In this document: positions 9,967 to 18,492 of the stretch, piece by piece
Numbering within the stretch: the stretch's first letter is position 1
How the letters are laid out: each line of letters starts with the position of its first letter
NCBI RefSeq assembly: GCF_000772085.1
Contig: NZ_CP009755.1
Location: 3,224,001 to 3,288,000 of the forward strand
Length of the DNA stretch: 64,000 nt
Direction: 5' to 3'
Origin: Curtobacterium sp. MR_MD2014
GTDB taxonomy: Bacteria > Actinomycetota > Actinomycetes > Actinomycetales > Microbacteriaceae
Made by a program: the position numbers and the translations under genes
Notes under the pieces: generated by a model
What the model saw: the letters and a program-made list of their open reading frames with translations, nothing else
Told to the model about the DNA's origin: nothing
Database searches by the model: none

Positions 9967-11100
9967 TCAGGAACCCGAGTCCGACGACCCGTTGCCGACG
10001 GCGGACTCGAAGGTGGCGCCGTCGTCGGAGAAGCCCGACACGTACCCGCTCGCGTTCACGTTCATCGGCCCCGCCGTGGCCGTGCCGACGCCGTCCGGTC
10101 CGGAGATGTCCGCGGTGAAGGTGGCGCGGCCGAGCGTCGTCGTCGAGATCGTCCACCCGCGCGACAGCCAACCGCCGACCGTGACCTCCGGGCGCTGCTC
10201 GAGCGTCCACTTCTGGTTGGTGTAGGTGTACGCCGGGTCCTCGCCGTAGGCGTAGAAGCTGCAGCCCGCCGGGGCCGGGTCGGTGGAGGCGATGCAGCCG
10301 TCCACCCAGCGGTCCACCGCCTGCTGCGCGGCCTGCTTGCCGTCGTCGGTGAGCTCCGTCGTCAAGGACACCGGCACCGAACCGGTCCCGCTGAACCCGG
10401 GGACACGAGCGGAGGCGCGCTCTGCCGTGAACCACTTCCCGCCGTCGACGGTCACGTCGTACGTCCCGGGCAGCGCGGTCAGGTTCGCGATGCCGTCGTC
10501 GGACGTCCGGACACGCTGGCCGGCGACCTCGACCGGGGTCCCGCCGGGGCCGCGCACCGAGACCTGCACCCGGCCGAGGTCGGGGGCCTCGAGCTCCCAC
10601 ACCGGGAAGACCCCCAAGTCGGTCCCCGTGCGGTCGAGCGTGAAGGTGGAGGCGACGTCCCGGCCGCCCTGACGGAGGTAGGCACGCACGGTCGCGGTGT
10701 CGCCGTCGGTGCGCGTGGCCGCGATGCGGTACCCGGTGACCCGGTCGGTCGCCTTCGCGTAGGCGGCGTCGGTGAGCAGGACGTCCTCGTCGTCGTGGTC
10801 GACACCCGCCAGACGCAGCGCGTCGTCGACGTGACCGGCGGTCAGGTCGTCGAGGAAGGCCCGCACCGGCCGGTCGGCCGAGTGCGAGGAGGACTGGAGC
10901 GCGTACCCGACGACCCCCGTCGCGAGCAGCAGGACCACGGCGGCGCCGCCGGCGATGATCCCGACCAGTGCGCCGCGGCGCATCCGGCGACGAGGCCGTC
11001 GTGCAACGGGGACGGCCGCCGGGACCGGTGCTTCCTGCGTCCCGCGGATCGTGTCGACGTGCGGGACACGTGCCCACCCGTCCGGCTCATGGTCGGTCAT
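9967..11100 (-). CDS. Membrane-anchored exported protein of unknown function
   Basis: Not recognised. The 377 residues comprise a short cytoplasmic tail with a basic stretch ([11 protein letters not shown], about 33-43), one membrane helix (about 44-67) and a long extracellular part. The latter has an acidic helix-rich start ([17 protein letters not shown]), as in DUF4878/lumazine-binding-like repeats, and a segment [29 protein letters not shown] resembling a carboxypeptidase-regulatory or PEGA-type beta sandwich. Two cysteines near 270-281 could form a disulfide. It is transcribed toward the str operon but is not part of it. Confidence 0.7.
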   Translation of the reverse strand: MTDHEPDGWARVPHVDTIRGTQEAPVPAAVPVARRPRRRMRRGALVGIIAGGAAVVLLLATGVVGYALQSSSHSADRPVRAFLDDLTAGHVDDALRLAGVDHDDEDVLLTDAAYAKATDRVTGYRIAATRTDGDTATVRAYLRQGGRDVASTFTLDRTGTDLGVFPVWELEAPDLGRVQVSVRGPGGTPVEVAGQRVRTSDDGIANLTALPGTYDVTVDGGKWFTAERASARVPGFSGTGSVPVSLTTELTDDGKQAAQQAVDRWVDGCIASTDPAPAGCSFYAYGEDPAYTYTNQKWTLEQRPEVTVGGWLSRGWTISTTTLGRATFTADISGPDGVGTATAGPMNVNASGYVSGFSDDGATFESAVGNGSSDSGS

Positions 11101-11276
11101 GCGTCCCCCGTCGTGCCTGTTGCGTGCCCCCGGATCCTACCGCCGACCGGCGCCGCGGGACCGGGGCTGTGGCCGGCGCTGTGGAGCGCGGGCCGGAGTC
11201 GGAGTCGGGGCGGGGTCGGAGGCGCACGCATGCACGGCGCGCGACAGCCGGGGGGCGCCGAGCGCGCGGGTGACTC

Positions 11277-11735
11277 CTAGCGGCGGTCGCCCTCCACGCC
11301 GGGGGTCGCGCCCGCCGGACGCTGCCGGGCCTGGTAGCGGGCGGCGGAGACGCCGCCGACGACGCAGAGCAGCGCCACGACGACGGACCCCACGACGAAC
11401 GGGCTCAACGCGGACCCCGCCGGGAACACGAGGAGCTCGGTACCGTCGCCCCGCGTCATCGAGTACCCGATCGCACCCGTGCCGAGCATGACGAGGTACG
11501 TACCGGCAGCGGCGACGAGCCCGGTGACGCCCGGGTTGCCCTCGCGGATGCCCGCGGCGGTGGCGAGGAACACGACCGCGGCCGCCGCGACCACCATCGT
11601 GGGGCCGAGGTAGGGACTCGCGTCCGGCTGCGGGATCGCCTCGACGTCGGCGAGCAGGGCTTCGAAGCCCGTCACCGCGATGACGAGCGCGATGAAGAGG
11701 ACCGACGTCATCGTCGCGATCAGCCACCGGGACAT
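11277..11735 (-). CDS. Four-helix membrane protein of unknown function
   Basis: The 152 residues contain four hydrophobic segments at about 5-26, 46-63, 73-92 and 108-130, a charged C-terminus (ARYQARQRPAGATPGVEGDRR), and no catalytic motif I know. It looks like one of the small actinobacterial DUF membrane proteins. The neighbours on both sides are also minus-strand membrane proteins, but gaps of about 50 and 175 nt give no strong operon evidence. Confidence 0.65.
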   Translation of the reverse strand: MSRWLIATMTSVLFIALVIAVTGFEALLADVEAIPQPDASPYLGPTMVVAAAAVVFLATAAGIREGNPGVTGLVAAAGTYLVMLGTGAIGYSMTRGDGTELLVFPAGSALSPFVVGSVVVALLCVVGGVSAARYQARQRPAGATPGVEGDRR

Positions 11736-11787
11736 GGCTCGATGCTACTGCCGGGCACCCTGGGTGGCGGGTTGCGGCGCCGTCACG

Positions 11788-12441
11788 TCACCGTGCGGCG
11801 TGCTCCTGCGCGTGCTGGGGTCCCTGCGCTGCGGGGCTGCCCTGGGTCACCTGGTGCTGCGCGGAGTCGTCCTGGGTCGCCTGGTGCCGCTCGGGGCCGC
11901 CCTGGGTCGCCTGGTGCTGCGCGGCCGCGACGAGCGCGAGCGCGATCGTCGCCGTGATGACGGGGACGGACTCCGTCATGGGAGCGACGGGGGCCGTCAC
12001 TGTGCCGTCCTGGAGGCGCGACTCGCCGCGGTCGCGCTCCCCCGGCTCCGCCTCGTGGTCGCGCAGGGCCGGCCCGACGACCGGCAGGACCGCCGTCGTC
12101 GTCGGCGGCTCGCTGTGCAGGACCGGCGCCGTCGGCAGGGCCGACGCGCTCGGCAGGGCCGACGCGCTCGGCAGGGCCGAAGCCTGGTTCCCGGCGGCCC
12201 GACGTGCGCGGCCCATCCTGACCAGGACGACCACCGCGATGACCGCCCAGATGCCGTTCACGATCGTCGACGGGATCGCGTGGTGCGCAGCGACGTTGAC
12301 AGCGACGGAGAGGCCGCCGACCAGGTTGAGGGACTGGTAGAGCGGCCCGTTCGGGATCTTGCCCAGTGAGAACAGCAGGTAACCTGCGAGAACGGTTACG
12401 GCTCCGAACCAGCCGAGGAACTCCACGATTCCGACCAACAC
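11788..12441 (-). CDS. CBU_0592-like small membrane protein with long low-complexity tail
   Basis: The first 85 residues resemble the small CBU_0592-type membrane family: EFLGWFGAVTVLAGYLLFSLGK, then LYQSLNLVGGLSVAVNVAAH and PSTIVNGIWAVIAVVVL, giving three membrane helices. After RMGRARRAAG there is a tail of about 130 residues with ASALPS repeats, a further hydrophobic stretch VPVITATIALALVAAA and an extreme C-terminus of Gln/Thr-rich repeats (QHQATQ, RHQATQ, QHQVTQ). I place the start at the GTG at 12441 because GGAG lies 6 nt upstream; GTG 12426 is an alternative. Family members are usually near 100 residues, so the tail is unusual. Confidence 0.6.
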   Translation of the reverse strand: MLVGIVEFLGWFGAVTVLAGYLLFSLGKIPNGPLYQSLNLVGGLSVAVNVAAHHAIPSTIVNGIWAVIAVVVLVRMGRARRAAGNQASALPSASALPSASALPTAPVLHSEPPTTTAVLPVVGPALRDHEAEPGERDRGESRLQDGTVTAPVAPMTESVPVITATIALALVAAAQHQATQGGPERHQATQDDSAQHQVTQGSPAAQGPQHAQEHAAR

Positions 12442-12555
12442 GCGCGACTCCGGGCACGACGAGGAACGGCCGTCCTGAGGCGACCGTCCGAGAGGGGTGT
12501 GAGCAGCCGCGAGTGCGGCGTCGGGAGCATCGTAGGCACACCGACGGGTGTCGCG

Positions 12556-12590
12556 GAAGTGGGTGCGGCGTGGCGTGTCGCACCCACTTC
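12556..12590 (-). terminator. Terminator at the end of the type IV pilus operon
   Basis: A 12-bp perfect stem (gaagtgggtgcg / cgcacccacttc) with an 11-nt loop lies about 25 nt past the pilO stop on the minus strand. It is placed where the pilus operon should end. Confidence 0.7.
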
Positions 12591-12614
12591 GCGGGGGGCT
12601 CTGCGGAGGGGGTG

Positions 12615-13310
12615 TCAGCCGTTCGCCGAGGCCGTCGACGAGGTGTCCGTGAAGACGTAGACCGATCCGGAGAGCGACCAGGACTGCGACTCCATCGGGG
12701 GCGCGTCGTCCTCCTCCTCGCTCGCGGCCGCGATGCCGGAGACGAGGAAGAGCCGCGACCCGGACTGCATCGCCTTCGTGAACGCGAGCGCCTGGTCGTA
12801 CGACCCCTGCACCGCCACCGTCACGGGGACGAGCGAGAAGTTCGCGTCGGTGACCGCAGGGTCGGTCGCCGGCTGCGCCGAGGGCACGTCCTCGTCGGTG
12901 CTCGAGGTCGCGGCCGCGGACGGCGCCGCGGATGCCGTCGTCTCCGCCGTGGGCTCGGTGGCGGGGGCGTAGGCGGTGGCGTCCCCGATGGTGACGTTCG
13001 TGACCTGGACGCCGGCCGCGGCGGCGTTCGCGTCGATCTGCCGGACGAAGGACTCGCTGTCCGTCGTCGACGGCACCGATGCCCGGAGCTGCGCCAGTTC
13101 GGCCTTCGTGGCGTCGAGTCCGGCGAACGCCGCGGCGAGCCGCGTGAGCTCCGCACGGTTCTTGTCGTTCGTCGCGTCGATGGTGCTCTGCTGCGCCTGG
13201 TTCGACGACGCCGCCGCGAGTTGCGGCTGCACACCGAGGAACCAGCCCCCGGCCAGGACGACCGCGCAGACCACGAGCGCGATCACGAGGGACAGGTGGT
13301 GCTTCGTCAT
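12615..13310 (-). CDS. pilO: PilO-like type IV pilus inner-membrane assembly protein
   Basis: PilO pairs with PilN in the membrane alignment complex that links the cytoplasmic motor to the growing pilus. The 231 residues have a short N-terminus, one membrane helix (HLSLVIALVVCAVVLAGGWFL, residues 5-25), a coiled-coil region (about 30-80), a Ser/Thr/Ala/Pro linker (about 110-150) and a C-terminal ferredoxin-like segment (FSLVPVTVAVQGSYDQALAF). The ATG overlaps the pilN stop (ATGA). Assignment rests on architecture and gene order; sequence identity to PilO is low, as is usual. Confidence 0.8.
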   Translation of the reverse strand: MTKHHLSLVIALVVCAVVLAGGWFLGVQPQLAAASSNQAQQSTIDATNDKNRAELTRLAAAFAGLDATKAELAQLRASVPSTTDSESFVRQIDANAAAAGVQVTNVTIGDATAYAPATEPTAETTASAAPSAAATSSTDEDVPSAQPATDPAVTDANFSLVPVTVAVQGSYDQALAFTKAMQSGSRLFLVSGIAAASEEEDDAPPMESQSWSLSGSVYVFTDTSSTASANG

Positions 13311-14023
13311 CGGTCGGCGTCCTTCTCGTACTTGCCGTCGTAGGCCCGCGCATCGAGCTCGAGCTCGATCACGGAGGTGTACTCGCCGCGGTCCTCGTCG
13401 TACGAGATCGACGAGATCGACGAGTCCAGGTAGCCGGTGGTCCCGGACAGGCGCGAGGTCCAGTCCGGGACAGACGGGATCGTCGTCGACCGGGCGGTCA
13501 GCGTGAGGGTGGCGACCCTCGGCGTGGGTCCTGCGTCCGCCGGCTGCCCGAACGGCTCCGTCACGGTCGCGGACGCGATGGTCATCCCGCTGATCGCGAG
13601 GTCTGCCGGCAGGACGTCCCGGATGCCGCCGAGCGTGCCGTCCCAGTCGACCTCCGTCGACCCGCCGACGGCGCGGGCGGAGTCGAGGAGGTCGGTGTCG
13701 CGTTCTGCCGCACGCAGTTCCGCGTACCGCTGCTGCTGGGCGAGGAGCGTCGTGGTCTCACCCTGCGCCGCGGTCAGCGCCGCCGCCGTGGCCATCTGGT
13801 GCGCCATCGCCCCACCGCTCGCGAGCACGACGGCGGCTGCCGCCACCACGACACCGAGCCAGGCGCGACGCGTGACCGCGCGCTGCCGACGCTCGACGTA
13901 GACCTCCGCGGGCAGGAGGTCGACACGGGGCGTGCGCCCCGCGGTCGAGTCCGCAGCCGCTCGACGGCCTGCCCGACCCCGACGACCCTGCATCGCGTCC
14001 GTGCGTTCCTCTGTGCTGGTCAT
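13307..14023 (-). CDS. pilN: PilN-like type IV pilus assembly protein
   Basis: Bitopic partner of PilM and PilO. The N-terminal cytoplasmic tail ends in RVDLLPAEVYVERR (about 32-46), matching the conserved INLLP motif with which PilN docks into PilM. One membrane helix follows (about 55-77), then a coiled coil and a C-terminal alpha/beta domain. 238 residues. Its ATG overlaps the pilM stop by ATGA and its stop overlaps pilO, so pilM-N-O are translationally coupled. Confidence 0.85.
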   Translation of the reverse strand: MTSTEERTDAMQGRRGRAGRRAAADSTAGRTPRVDLLPAEVYVERRQRAVTRRAWLGVVVAAAAVVLASGGAMAHQMATAAALTAAQGETTTLLAQQQRYAELRAAERDTDLLDSARAVGGSTEVDWDGTLGGIRDVLPADLAISGMTIASATVTEPFGQPADAGPTPRVATLTLTARSTTIPSVPDWTSRLSGTTGYLDSSISSISYDEDRGEYTSVIELELDARAYDGKYEKDADR

Positions 14024-15072
14024 GCTGCCTTGCTCCCCACCGCGAGTCCGTACGCGACCGCCACCGAGTCGCCGTGCGCGAGGACGTCCTCCTCGCGCAC
14101 CGCCCGCCCGAAGCCCGCACCGCGGAAGGCGGAGGGGGTCGAGACCGGCAGGTGTGTCGTGTCGGCGAGTGCCTCGCGCAGCCCGATGAGCTGCGCGCCG
14201 CCGCCCACGAGTGCGATCCCGGCGACGACCTCGTCCGGACGGGTGTTGACGTAGTAGTTGATGGTGTTGCGGAGGCTCGTCACGAGTTCGTTCACCGTGT
14301 CGAACACCGCCGCGACGGCGCGGACGTCGTCCGGTGTGCGGGCCCCCGGTCCGATGCCGAAGTGCCGCTTCACCGCCTCGGCCTGGGCGAAGGGGATGTC
14401 GAGTCGACCGGCGAGCGACCGGGTGATGTCGTCACCGCCGGACGGGATGATCCGCACGAACTGCGGTACACCGTCCGTGGCCAGCACGACGCTCGTGGTG
14501 TCCGCACCGACCTGGATGATCGCGATGGTGCCGTGCTGCGCCTGCGTCGGGCTCAGGACCCGGGTGAGGGCGAACGGGATGAGGTCGACACCGACCGGGT
14601 TGAGACCCGCGAGCCGCACGGCGCGCACGTTGGCGAGCACGGCGTCCTTGATCGCCGCGACCAGGAGGCCCTTGATCACCGGACCGGTCTCGTCGACACC
14701 CTCGCTGACCGGGTAGAAGTCGAGGATGGCGTCCCCCACCGGCACCGGCAGCATGTCCTGCACGTGGAAGGGGAGGCTCTCGCGGATCTGCGCGAGCGGA
14801 GCGTGCGGCACGGTGAGGTCACGCGAGAGGACCCGCTGGTTGCCCATGCCGAGGACGACGTCGCGCGACCGGAACCTGCCGACCGACCAGAGCTGCCGCA
14901 GCGCGGCCCCCACCGTGTTCGGCTCGAGCACCTCGCCGCGGCTGACCGCACCCTCGGGTGTCGGCACCTCGGCGACCCGGAGGACGACGGGGCGGTCACG
15001 GTCGGCGTCCCCGACCTCGACCGCGCGGATCGACGACGCGGCGATGTCGACGCCGACGATGCTCTTTCCCAT
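14020..15072 (-). CDS. pilM: PilM type IV pilus ATPase-fold assembly protein
   Basis: Cytoplasmic actin/FtsA-like protein that binds the PilN N-terminus. The 350 residues begin GKSIVGVDIAASSIRAVEV (phosphate-1 motif of the ASKHA fold), contain SLPFHVQDMLPVPV and TIAIIQVGADTTSVVL (phosphate 2), and GIALVGGGAQLIGL (adenosine motif). Longer reading frames extend upstream across the prepilin peptidase gene but the ATG at 15072 gives the family N-terminus. It begins 20 nt after the peptidase stop. Confidence 0.93.
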   Translation of the reverse strand: MGKSIVGVDIAASSIRAVEVGDADRDRPVVLRVAEVPTPEGAVSRGEVLEPNTVGAALRQLWSVGRFRSRDVVLGMGNQRVLSRDLTVPHAPLAQIRESLPFHVQDMLPVPVGDAILDFYPVSEGVDETGPVIKGLLVAAIKDAVLANVRAVRLAGLNPVGVDLIPFALTRVLSPTQAQHGTIAIIQVGADTTSVVLATDGVPQFVRIIPSGGDDITRSLAGRLDIPFAQAEAVKRHFGIGPGARTPDDVRAVAAVFDTVNELVTSLRNTINYYVNTRPDEVVAGIALVGGGAQLIGLREALADTTHLPVSTPSAFRGAGFGRAVREEDVLAHGDSVAVAYGLAVGSKAA

Positions 15073-15092
15073 GGTGCTGCTTTCGTTGAGGG

Positions 15093-15923
15093 TCAGGAGA
15101 GGCCGAGGAGCCCGAGGTAGGCCGACCAGAGGGGTGCGCCGAGGACGATGCCGATCCAGGCGCCGACGAGCATCGACGGCCCGAAGGGGACTCCGCTGCC
15201 CATCCGTGCGCGACCGACGGCGACGAGTGCGATCGCGACCGTACCGCCGACGAGGAAGCCGCCGAAAGCTCCCACTGCGAGGGGTCCCCATCCGAGGTAC
15301 GCGAGCACGAGGCCGAGGACCACGGCGAGCTTGACGTCGCCGAGCCCCATCCCCCCGGGGACCGCGAGCGCCAGGACCAGGTACGCACCACCGAGCACGA
15401 CGGCGCCGAGGAGACCGCGCAGCAGGGCGCCCCAGTCCCCGGACACCGCGGACACCGCGCCGAGGAGCACCAGCAGCACGACGGCAGCCGGGTAGACGAC
15501 GGCGTTCGGCAGCCGGTGCGTGTCGAGGTCGATCAGCGAGAGCGCGACGCTCACCGCCATCAGGAACAGCAGGGCGGCGAGCATCACGGTCCGACCGAGG
15601 GCCTCGCCGACGGTGGTGGCGCCGAGCGGCTGGGGGACGACGAGGGCGACGAGCACGAACAGGACCGCGGTCGCGCCCTCGACCGCGGGGTAGCGGGCCG
15701 AGATGGGAGCGGCGCAGTCGCGGCACCGCGCGCGCAGCAGCAGCCACGAGAGGACCGGGACGTTGTCCCGCCTGCGGATCGGGTGGTCGCACCGCGGGCA
15801 CGCGCTCGCCGGCGCGACGACGGAGATCCCGGCGGGGACACGGTGCACGACGACGTTGAGGAAGGAGCCGATCGCCAGACCGAGCACACCGGCCAGGGCG
15901 GCGAGGACCCAGACCGCGCTCAC
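15093..15923 (-). CDS. pilD: Prepilin leader peptidase / N-methyltransferase
   Basis: Membrane aspartyl protease that cleaves prepilin leaders at the Gly before the mature N-terminus and N-methylates the new end. The 276 residues show the N-terminal GSFLNVVVHRVP, the zinc-binding CPRC...CRDC loop (about 43-72), and the two catalytic aspartate motifs SLIDLDTHRLPN and GMGLGDVKL, within about eight membrane helices. Start GTG at 15923 overlaps the stop of the preceding gene as GTGA. Confidence 0.95.
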   Translation of the reverse strand: MSAVWVLAALAGVLGLAIGSFLNVVVHRVPAGISVVAPASACPRCDHPIRRRDNVPVLSWLLLRARCRDCAAPISARYPAVEGATAVLFVLVALVVPQPLGATTVGEALGRTVMLAALLFLMAVSVALSLIDLDTHRLPNAVVYPAAVVLLVLLGAVSAVSGDWGALLRGLLGAVVLGGAYLVLALAVPGGMGLGDVKLAVVLGLVLAYLGWGPLAVGAFGGFLVGGTVAIALVAVGRARMGSGVPFGPSMLVGAWIGIVLGAPLWSAYLGLLGLS

Positions 15924-17794
15924 CGGCAGGCTCCCGTGCTCGTCCTCGCGCACGCACCGTCGACCTGGTACGCGGACTGCACCTCGACCTGCGTCGTCAC
16001 GCCGTACGAGGTCGAGACGGGCTGCAGGAACTTCGGCGGGGCGGTGGTGAGCAGCCGCTGGTCGTACACGTAGTTCTTCGAGAAGCCGGTGTTCCCGGTG
16101 GTCGCGACCGGTCCGCGCCAGTTCTGCGCGATGGAGCCGACGACCTTGAGCGTGCCGAGCTTCGGTCCGACGTCGTAGTTCTGGTTCCAGAACGTCCCGG
16201 CGTTGCTGGCGATGGCACCGCTGATGGTGATGCCGTCCCCGGTCGAGCGGTTCAGCAGGGCGATCCCCGAGTTGTTGCAGGCGGTGCCGTCGGACGCGTA
16301 CGAGGTGCACTTGGTCGGGTTGTACACCTCGACCGCGTTCTGGCCGACGAGGCCGAGGATGTCGGTGGTGGGGTCGGCGTACGTCACGCTGCCGGTCGCC
16401 CAGATCGTGCCCGACGAGGCGATCGTCATCGCGCCGGCGAACGGCCCGCTGACGAAGACGTCGCCGGCGGTGCACGAGTAGGTGTCCGGCGCGGAACCGG
16501 CCTGCGTCGTGTTGTTGCGGCCGGCGCTGCGGCCGTTCACCCACTCCCCTGCGGCCGGGTAGCCCATGCCGTTGCTGAACGGCTGGTTCGCCTTCGTCGT
16601 CGCCCGGCCGTTCGCCCCGACCGTGACCGTCGTCGTGCAGTAGGTGTTGGTGTACTTCGACGGGAAGGTCCCCGACCAGGTGTTCACGTTGTTCGTCGCC
16701 GACGGGACGTCCTGCACGTACACGAGGTTCGCGGGCAGCGTGGGGATCGTCGCGCCGCCCTGGCTCTGCAGGGCGTCGATCGACCCGCAGAGCGACGCTG
16801 CCTTCGCGGTGTCCGCGCTCGCGGACACCTCGCCGGACTGGCTGTCCACCCGGATCTGCGTCGCCTTCGACCACGGCGACCAGACCGTCATCTTGCCGCC
16901 TCCGAGGAAGGTCACCCGGGTCGGGCCCGTGTACAGGCAGCCGGGACGGGGAACCGTCGCCGGGATGTCGGTCCGGGTCTCCTGGGACATGTTCGAGTTC
17001 AGCGCCGGAAGCCCCAGGTACGGCACGGGTGACGGGTCACCACCGAGGAACTGGCCGCTGCAGGTCCCGCTGGACGGACGCACCCGCGTGTCGTGCTGCT
17101 CGACGCTGCCGTTGAAGGTCGTCGCGCACGCCGCCGTGAAGACGTCGTTCGTCCGGATCGGGCCGTTGAGGACGTCGGTCCCGGCGAACTGCACGGCCTG
17201 GCACCTGTTCGACACGCCTCCCTGCCACTGGTAGGCGGTCGTGCAGTCACTGCCGGAGATCGACGGACTCGACGACTCGTAGTTCGTGAAGTACAGGTAG
17301 TTGATGAAGCCGTCGCCCTTGAGGTTCGCCACGAGCGACCGGACGCTCCCGCCGGACTTCCCCGTGACGCGGACCCGGAGCACGCCCTTCGACGAGTAGT
17401 CGGCGTTGTCGACCTCGTACCGGAAGAACTGGTCCGTGGAGCCCACGACGGACGCCCACTGCGAGCCGCTGCTGGTGAAGGCGGTGTTCTTGTCGTCGCC
17501 GGTGAACGTCGACCCGCTCGTCTTGCTGAACTGTGCTGCCGCGTTGCCGTAGAGCGCGTAGCCGTTGTCGTTGGACAGCTTCGACTGGTAGTCGGCCAGG
17601 CCGGCGTACGCCGCGGCCATGGCGTTCTGGAAGTTCCGGTCCGTCGCCGACTTCACCGCCCCCGAGGTGGACACCGCGACCATCGTCGCGACGAGCATGA
17701 GCATGACCGTGCCGAAGATCACGACGTTCGCCAGGGCCATGCCCCGTTCGTCCCCGTGCGCGCGGCGGAGGGCAGCGCTGATCCGGCCGATCAC
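15920..17794 (-). CDS. Large minor pilin-like protein (PilX/GspK-like)
   Basis: Predicted pilus-associated protein of 624 residues. A short basic leader ends RAHGDERG, followed by a hydrophobic helix MALANVVIFGTVMLMLVATM, i.e. a class III leader. Position 5 of the mature form is Asn, not the usual Glu. The rest is a long Ser/Thr/Asn/Gly-rich exported region with about ten cysteines and a middle segment poor in charged residues; no enzymatic motif is seen. The GTG start at 17794 overlaps the upstream gene (GTGA), and its end overlaps the peptidase gene. Role inferred: tip or initiating pilin, by analogy with GspK/PilX. Confidence 0.75.
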   Translation of the reverse strand: MIGRISAALRRAHGDERGMALANVVIFGTVMLMLVATMVAVSTSGAVKSATDRNFQNAMAAAYAGLADYQSKLSNDNGYALYGNAAAQFSKTSGSTFTGDDKNTAFTSSGSQWASVVGSTDQFFRYEVDNADYSSKGVLRVRVTGKSGGSVRSLVANLKGDGFINYLYFTNYESSSPSISGSDCTTAYQWQGGVSNRCQAVQFAGTDVLNGPIRTNDVFTAACATTFNGSVEQHDTRVRPSSGTCSGQFLGGDPSPVPYLGLPALNSNMSQETRTDIPATVPRPGCLYTGPTRVTFLGGGKMTVWSPWSKATQIRVDSQSGEVSASADTAKAASLCGSIDALQSQGGATIPTLPANLVYVQDVPSATNNVNTWSGTFPSKYTNTYCTTTVTVGANGRATTKANQPFSNGMGYPAAGEWVNGRSAGRNNTTQAGSAPDTYSCTAGDVFVSGPFAGAMTIASSGTIWATGSVTYADPTTDILGLVGQNAVEVYNPTKCTSYASDGTACNNSGIALLNRSTGDGITISGAIASNAGTFWNQNYDVGPKLGTLKVVGSIAQNWRGPVATTGNTGFSKNYVYDQRLLTTAPPKFLQPVSTSYGVTTQVEVQSAYQVDGACARTSTGACR

Positions 17795-18492
17795 GGTGTC
17801 GCTCCGGAGTTCGTGCCGTACGCCACGTTGAAGAGGTACAGCGTGTTCTGGATGTGGGTGTTGCCCGGGGTGTCCGCCGTGGGGGCTCCGAGCTCGAGGT
17901 TCACGCGGACGGCGCGGACCGCTCCGAGCTGCGTCGTGGCCAGGGAACCGTCGGCGAGGGTCGGCAGCGGAGTCCCGTTCGCACCGAGGTAGGTGAAGAG
18001 CGGGTCGCCGTCCCCGGTCGGGGAGGACACCGCTCCGCCGAGGACGGTCGAGGTGGTGGGCGGCTGCGTCGGTGCGGGGAAGGTCGTGAAGCCCTTCGTC
18101 GTGGTGCCCGTCCACCGGTCGAGCACGATGCCCTTCGCCCCGTTGAGCGAGTACCGCACCTGCACCGGGACGTCGGTGGCGTTGCCGTCGAGGTTCACGA
18201 AGGCGGTGAACGTCATCCTCGAACCGTCGGCCTGGGTCACCGCGGACGCGTAGGTGCCGTCCGCCTTCGGCAGCAGGCTCGCCGCGTGCACGTAGCGGGT
18301 GAGCGAGTTCATCACGACCGACGCCGATCGCGCGTTCTGGTCGGACCGGGTGTTCGTCGACCCGGCACGCAGCGTCGCGGTGAAGAAGCCCCCGACCGCG
18401 ACGAGGATCACCATCGAGATGCTCATCGCGACGATGAGTTCCATGAGCCCGACGCCGTCGTCCTCGTGCCGGAAGCGACGGAGCACCCGCAT
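17791..18492 (-). CDS. Minor prepilin (PilW/PulJ-like)
   Basis: The 233 residues start MRVLRRFRHEDDGVG, cleaved after Gly, followed by LMELIVAMSISMVILVAVGGFF with Glu at mature position 5, then a linker helix and a beta-rich domain. The ATG at 18492 overlaps the upstream stop as TGATG; a GTG one codon upstream is also possible. It belongs to the chain of overlapping minor pilin genes, so it is probably incorporated in the pilus tip complex. Confidence 0.82.
   Translation of the reverse strand: MRVLRRFRHEDDGVGLMELIVAMSISMVILVAVGGFFTATLRAGSTNTRSDQNARSASVVMNSLTRYVHAASLLPKADGTYASAVTQADGSRMTFTAFVNLDGNATDVPVQVRYSLNGAKGIVLDRWTGTTTKGFTTFPAPTQPPTTSTVLGGAVSSPTGDGDPLFTYLGANGTPLPTLADGSLATTQLGAVRAVRVNLELGAPTADTPGNTHIQNTLYLFNVAYGTNSGATP

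Noticed and set aside
9263..11077. A 604-codon minus-strand frame that would make rpsL a fusion
   Set aside because: Only the last 122 codons match S12. The rest is out-of-frame shadow of the next gene; the TTG at 9631 with CAGGAG is the real start.
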